From Asparagopsis taxiformis (taxonomy: Eukaryota > Rhodophyta > Florideophyceae > Bonnemaisoniales > Bonnemaisoniaceae), in NCBI GenBank assembly GCA_030407315.1, contig JALQPE010001291.1:1-12794 (forward strand): a DNA stretch of 12,794 nt, read 5' to 3'. The translations under genes and the position numbers were made by a program. A model generated the notes under the pieces. The model ran no database searches. It was not told the DNA's origin and saw only the letters and a list, made by a program, of their open reading frames with translations. This document shows, piece after piece, positions 9,209-12,794 of this stretch. The first letter of the stretch is position 1. Each line of letters begins with the position of its first letter.

Positions 9209-9875
9209 ATGGAGAAGCAGTTCGATATTATCCAGCTTACTCAGAAGCTATAGCCAACAGTAAGAATCGTCCAGGAGCAGGGAGAAGTCCATTCGAGCCT
9301 CTATGTGAGATACTTGAACAGTTCACCATAGTCTTTCCCCAATTGAACTCTTTCCTCGGAATTGCATTCCAAGACGTTAAGGAAAAAGTTGGAATCATCA
9401 GAGAGCACAATAAGAGGTTTCCTGGGTATACCGGTTTCATCGCTTTCGTCAAGATGGAGATGGAACGTGGCATCCACATCCTCAACGGAGAGAACAATGG
9501 GAAGAAAAAGGCATCTGAATAGTTTAAAACATACACATCGACAGCTAGGAACCTTCTGCGAATGATGTGGTTCCTGACCTTCCTGAAGGTGACCTTCGAA
9601 GAATTCTGCAAGAAACCCAACGATAAGTTATCTTCAGTGCTGAGTACTGCTTACGATCAGCATTCGGATAAAAACATGCCTGGTTGGTTAGGAAGGGAGC
9701 CAAGGTTGCCATATTGGCATCACCTGATCGGAAACGTCTCATCGAAGTCATAATGGGGAAGGATGATGAGAAGCATTTCATGGAGAGCACTCATCAATTC
9801 TTGAAGGCCTTGATGCCTACTTATGACTTCCTTTGGAGGTTCTACAAGGACAAGGGCTTAGTCGACCTTGAGTGA
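9209..9875 (+). CDS. glycolipid transfer protein (GLTP) fold protein
   Basis: About 222 aa from ATG 9209 to TGA 9873-9875, close to the usual GLTP length. GLTP-fold proteins move sphingolipids between membranes in the cytosol. Recognisable features are PFEPLCEILEQF before the first core helix, a helix with FQDVKEKV (Asp at about 56), the central MMWFLTFL helix (Trp at about 121), an A-Y-x7-H-x-W element with its family spacing (AYDQHSDK/KHAWLVRK, His about 157), and a C-terminal FLKALMPTYDFL helix. The Asp is followed by Lys and Ile where classic GLTP has Asn and Lys of its D-x3-N-x2-K headgroup site, so lipid specificity may differ. Two -1 frame breaks are needed: near 9289 (GTC to CCA) and at the A5 run 9670-9674. 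A 23-nt intron (9287-9309) could replace the first but would delete PFEPL. TAG at 9251-9253 and near 9517 is read as Gln. Confidence 0.82.
9667..9677 (+). other. -1 frame break at an A-run in the GLTP gene
   Basis: The sequence is GAT AAA AAC ATG. The upstream frame supplies AYDQHSDK and the -1 frame supplies KHAWLVRK. Together they reproduce the exact family spacing between AY and H-x-W. A missing A (A6 read as A5) or -1 slippage on the run both explain it. Confidence 0.8.
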
Positions 9876-9919
9876 TCTTTGATTATTGTGGTTTCAATCA
9901 ATCATATTCAAATTCAAAT
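9876..9919. promoter_or_regulatory. 44-nt spacer between same-strand genes
   Basis: Very short AT-rich spacer between the GLTP stop and the B-box gene ATG, leaving little room for a separate promoter and 3' UTR. Co-transcription is possible but unproven. Confidence 0.35.
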
Positions 9920-10938
9920 ATGAAGTGTCACCCTCACAGTAATACTGTCAAGTTCATATGCAAGGAGTGTGCATCTTTGGGTTAAGATGGGTTCTTGTTG
10001 TGTTCTCAAGGCTGCCTGAACGAACACTTCGATCACTCATAGAGTCTCCTATCATTGAAGGTCAATAGGATGGCCTGCAAAGCCTGTCATCAGCACTCCA
10101 TAAGATGAATTCAGACTATACTGCTAAGGCTCGGAGAGCTTTGGAGGAGAGCATTGACAAGATTCTGTTCCTGAAGAGAAATATCAACCTGGTAATTGAT
10201 CAGTGCATTCAAGCCATGGAGGAAACAGTTCCTGAAGAAATAGATGGCGATGAGAGTTTGATCAGGAATCTAATCAGTGACATTGATATGAGAAGAGTAA
10301 AAACAAGCGAACAACTTGAAGAGAAACTGAAATAGAAACTGGCATCTAGCCAGGAAAGAAAAATGGTAAAGATAGAATAGTCAGAATGCAAACTAGTCAG
10401 GAGGATCAAGTCAGTCCTCAAAGACACCGAGAACATTGAAACTGCAGAAGAAGAAGAAAATCAGACTAATGTAAGTCAGAATTTATTGAGAACTACCTGA
10501 GAGCAAGACTGGAAGGACCAGCACGAGACATAACCAGCAAACTCGAGATCCTTCAATTGAAGGAAAATGTGAAAGCAGTTACCATCGAACTCACCCATGA
10601 GTAATTGTTATCTTATTCAGCACGTACACTTCCATTAATGCAGATACGGAGAGTATCTCTTTCTATATACAGCATGTAAGCATGTCGATATTCAGGAAGA
10701 TATTCACAGACTCCTACTCCAAAATTATGGAAGGACTGAGCAAAGTGTCTACTCTTGAAAGAATCGACATGTATCTTTGGTATTGTCACCTTAATTCAGG
10801 GATAAGGACTTCACTAAACAGAACAAACTCAACATCATCAAGCAAGGAGCCAGGAACATGAATGGGTTGCAGAGAATCAGGATCACAGACAAGTTCACAG
10901 ACACCAAATACTAATTAACTAAGAGTGATTGTATTTGA
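9920..10938 (+). CDS. B-box zinc finger plus coiled-coil protein
   Basis: The start is ATG 9920 (MKCHPHSNTVKFICKEC). Cys/His residues follow a B-box-type order: C-x2-H-x7-C-x2-C, then C-x3-C-x3-H-x2-H within about 40 residues, followed by a further CKACHQH cluster. A long heptad-rich helix follows (around ALEESIDKILFLKRN through LEEKLKQKLASSQER and KSVLKDTENIETAEEEE). The C-terminal third is helical and basic. Three 20-nt introns (10471-10490, 10653-10672, 10780-10799) join the frames to TGA 10936-10938. One -1 frame change remains before 10106, where the first frame meets TGA; about 319 aa result. B-box plus coiled coil is the core of TRIM-type proteins, but no RING precedes it, so E3 activity is not implied. 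It may act as a self-associating scaffold (inference). It converges on the next gene with 13 nt between stops. Confidence 0.75.
10471..10490 (+). other. 20-nt intron
   Basis: GTAAGTCAGAATTTATTGAG. Without its removal the frame meets TGA shortly after (RTT stop). Removal joins ENQTN to NYLRARLEGPARD. Confidence 0.78.
10653..10672 (+). other. 20-nt intron
   Basis: GTATCTCTTTCTATATACAG. Removal joins MQIRR to HVSMSIFRKIF and avoids the downstream TGA of the unspliced frame. Confidence 0.75.
10780..10799 (+). other. 20-nt intron (29-nt variant from 10771 also in phase)
   Basis: GTATTGTCACCTTAATTCAG. Removal joins RIDMYL-W to DKDFTKQNKLN. A 29-nt intron with a GT at 10771 gives the same downstream frame, but the 20-nt form matches the window's dominant length and shares CTTAATTCAG with the intron at 1586-1605. 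Confidence 0.72.
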
Positions 10939-10951
10939 AGCATAAATAGTA
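10939..10951. other. 13-nt spacer between convergent genes
   Basis: The two TGA stops are only 13 nt apart, the tightest junction in the window. Transcripts of the two genes almost certainly overlap in antisense. Confidence 0.6.
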
Positions 10952-12792
10952 TCATAGGGCAAACTGGTCTATGTTTTTGTCTGACTGACTGTCTTCCTCG
11001 CACTGGCTTCCTTCCTGGACTGTTGAGTCTGTGAACTGGTACTCCTTCTGATCCCTGAGTACCTTCACTTTCATGTTGTTCTTGATTCTCTTCCTTAGAA
11101 GGTAGATGACGGGGATGATGGCTATGACTATGACAATAGGGAGGACAGTTGATAGGGAGACTGCAGTGTAGGTGTTGCTCCCTGTGTTATAGGAGAGATT
11201 GGGGTCATTGATGTGGGTGATAACCAGAGATATGACTGAAGTGTTGGCCAGAGTTGAATTAGGGACAATAGTGCTGATCATAGTTTGAGCAGACCGAGCA
11301 GGAGACTGATTTAAAGGCACACTGAGTTCCTGAGTCAATACTGAAACATTGGATGTTTGGAGTCCTTATGAGGATTACAGACTGACAGACTCCCCCACTA
11401 AGGTACGAGATGCTATAAAATTGGGATCATCATCAAATGAAGAGTCAAGGATAGACACAATTCCTTATTTCTATCGATTGAGATCAGTCAAGAACAAGGA
11501 TATCTCGGCATCTACAGTCAGGATGAACTGAACATTAGCATTAGAGAGGCACTTCCATCCATCGAAAGTGTACCCGTCAACACATGAAGTGCATTTAGTA
11601 ACATCACTGAAGCAGGTTCGACATGGACTCTGGCAGGCAATGCATTCTCTGATACCTGATCCATCGAATATAGTTTCATCCCTCAATCTCAAAAAGGTGT
11701 AGCCGATAGAACAACGAAAGCACAGGTTCTCATTCAGGCACTATGCACATTGAGGTGAGCACATTGAGCACATCTGACTGTCATCAACATAGAATCCAGG
11801 TTAGCAGCTCTCACATAATAGGGATCCCGGTTAACATTGAGCACAGTTCGGAGCAAAGCACTGAATACACCTATTACCAACAGGGAAGAACCCAAGAGCA
11901 CAGTAAGTGCAGAAACTCTATGGACAGACAGTGGTGGCCACACAGGTCCTATTGTCACCCTCTCCTGAAATCTGGTACCCAAGAGGGCAGGTGACACACA
12001 CTGATGGTTTATTGGTTAGCAATCGAGGCAAGGATAGTTGCAGACCAGGATGCGGGAGAAAGTCAGAGGACTCACATACCCCTACCCGCAGATAGCACAG
12101 ATGAAAGGATTCGCAGTGCTACTGCAGTCAATGCACCCTTATTGACACTGAAGGCAGGTGCCATTAGATAGGTAGTAACCCTATCCACAAGAGTAACAGA
12201 TACGAGGATCCAATGGGTCACAATCCAGGCAAGTCAGAGGGCATTCAATGCACTCAGAACCATCCCCAGATGCAGCATAGCCCAGTTAACATTAATTACA
12301 CTATCCTGTTGGCATACAGATGGAGCACCCATTAACAGTGCATGGCAGGCATCTGAAATTGTCCCAGTAGAACCTTCGAGGGCAGGTCCTGCATCGAGAA
12401 GTGTCAGTGGGTTAGCAAGTTTAACAGTTCTGGCAGGCAATGCACTAATTGGGTGATGATGGGTCCTAAACATACCCAACTGGACACTCATCACAGATTA
12501 CTTCATCATCATCAAGGAAACAATTGAGGCAGTTCCTTCCGCATGGTCTCACTCTTCCAGTATCCAGGTAGAACCCTTCACTCTCTTTAAGGCAGAATGT
12601 CGAACCGATATCATCAATGACTCCACATTAACTGCACCCTAACTGACAAGGTATTGGCTGGTTGTTGAACGAAGTAGTTCCTGTAACACCTGGAATTGGA
12701 GTGTATATCAGGCATCCCACAGTCTGATTGCAGACAACACAGTGATCAGGACATCGATAGCAACGACCATTCTCATCAGGAGAAAACAACTC
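10952..12792 (-). CDS. cysteine-rich (furin-like repeat) type I membrane protein, C-terminal part
   Basis: The 5' end lies beyond the window. From 12792 down to about 11550 the frame encodes a long run of short cysteine repeats of the C-x2-C...C-x2-C...GY type (for example CPVGYVQDPSSPNQCIACQNC, CQLGYAASGDGSECIECP, CGQGYYLSNGTCLQCQ). This resembles the growth-factor-receptor/furin-like extracellular repeats of ciliate surface proteins. A cysteine-free stalk follows, with several N-x-S/T sequons (NVS, NST, NTS, NLS). One transmembrane helix (STVLPIVIVIAIIPVIYLL) is followed by a basic stop-transfer (RKRIKNN) and an acidic cytoplasmic tail of about 45 residues ending at TGA 10952-10954. Many TAA/TAG codons are read as Gln, often as Q-C. 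One -1 break near 11992 falls inside a repeat (QCVS/TCPLGYQ). No kinase domain is attached. Role unknown; surface receptor or adhesion is an inference. Confidence 0.82.
11989..11995 (-). other. -1 frame break inside the cysteine-rich repeats
   Basis: Coding strand TGT GTG TCA CCT GCC. The frame to the right reads NHQCVS, and the repeat continues as TCPLGYQISGEGDNRTC in the -1 frame. A 26-nt GT-AG deletion is possible here but would remove the CPLGYQ part of a repeat, so a missing base or slippage is preferred. Confidence 0.7.
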
Positions 12793-12794
12793 AA

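Noticed and set aside
12234..12494. Minus-strand 86-codon frame beginning MMSVQLGMF
   Set aside because: It is a shadow of the cysteine-rich repeat frame, which is continuous here with regular C-x2-C spacing.

Overview
This 12.8 kb window is gene-dense eukaryotic nuclear DNA, most likely from a ciliate macronucleus. TAA and TAG occur repeatedly inside clearly coding frames (zinc fingers, cysteine-rich repeats, the Kae1 gene) at positions that suit glutamine. Every gene whose end lies in the window stops at TGA. Introns are tiny, mostly 20 nt and of GTA...(C/T)AG type. Spacers are short (13 to 263 nt) and AT-rich. Another lineage with UAR=Gln, such as a diplomonad or oxymonad, cannot be excluded from sequence alone, but the intron density argues for a ciliate.

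Layout (spliced, UAR=Gln, UGA=stop). 1-721 (+): 3' part of an unrecognised gene with one 22-nt intron. 757-1748 (-): lysine/serine-rich protein of unknown function. 1906-3434 (+): three RanBP2-type zinc fingers, two UBZ-like C2HC fingers and a DUF3626-like domain in one protein. 3456-4881, 4959-5526 and 5614-6246 (all -): three consecutive secretory-pathway genes, namely a seven-helix membrane protein with a signal peptide, a small secreted acidic protein, and a secreted EF-hand protein. 6378-6806 (+): a probable divergent TFIIA gamma subunit. 6969-8156 (-): Kae1/OSGEP of the KEOPS tRNA t6A complex. 8420-9087 (+): a tandem CCCH zinc-finger protein of the TTP class. 9209-9875 (+): a glycolipid-transfer-protein-fold protein. 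9920-10938 (+): B-box plus coiled-coil protein with three 20-nt introns. 10952-12792 (-): the C-terminal part of a large cysteine-rich type I membrane protein, cut by the window edge.

Two things need care. First, UAR codons and micro-introns mean that plain ORF calling fragments nearly every gene. Second, several genes also have frame breaks that no intron explains. In the cases pinned by conserved motifs the downstream frame is always -1, as if one base were missing. Residual single-base deletion errors in the assembly are the simplest explanation, and programmed -1 frameshifting is the more exciting one. The genes do not form one pathway; the only local theme is the run of three same-strand secreted or membrane proteins.
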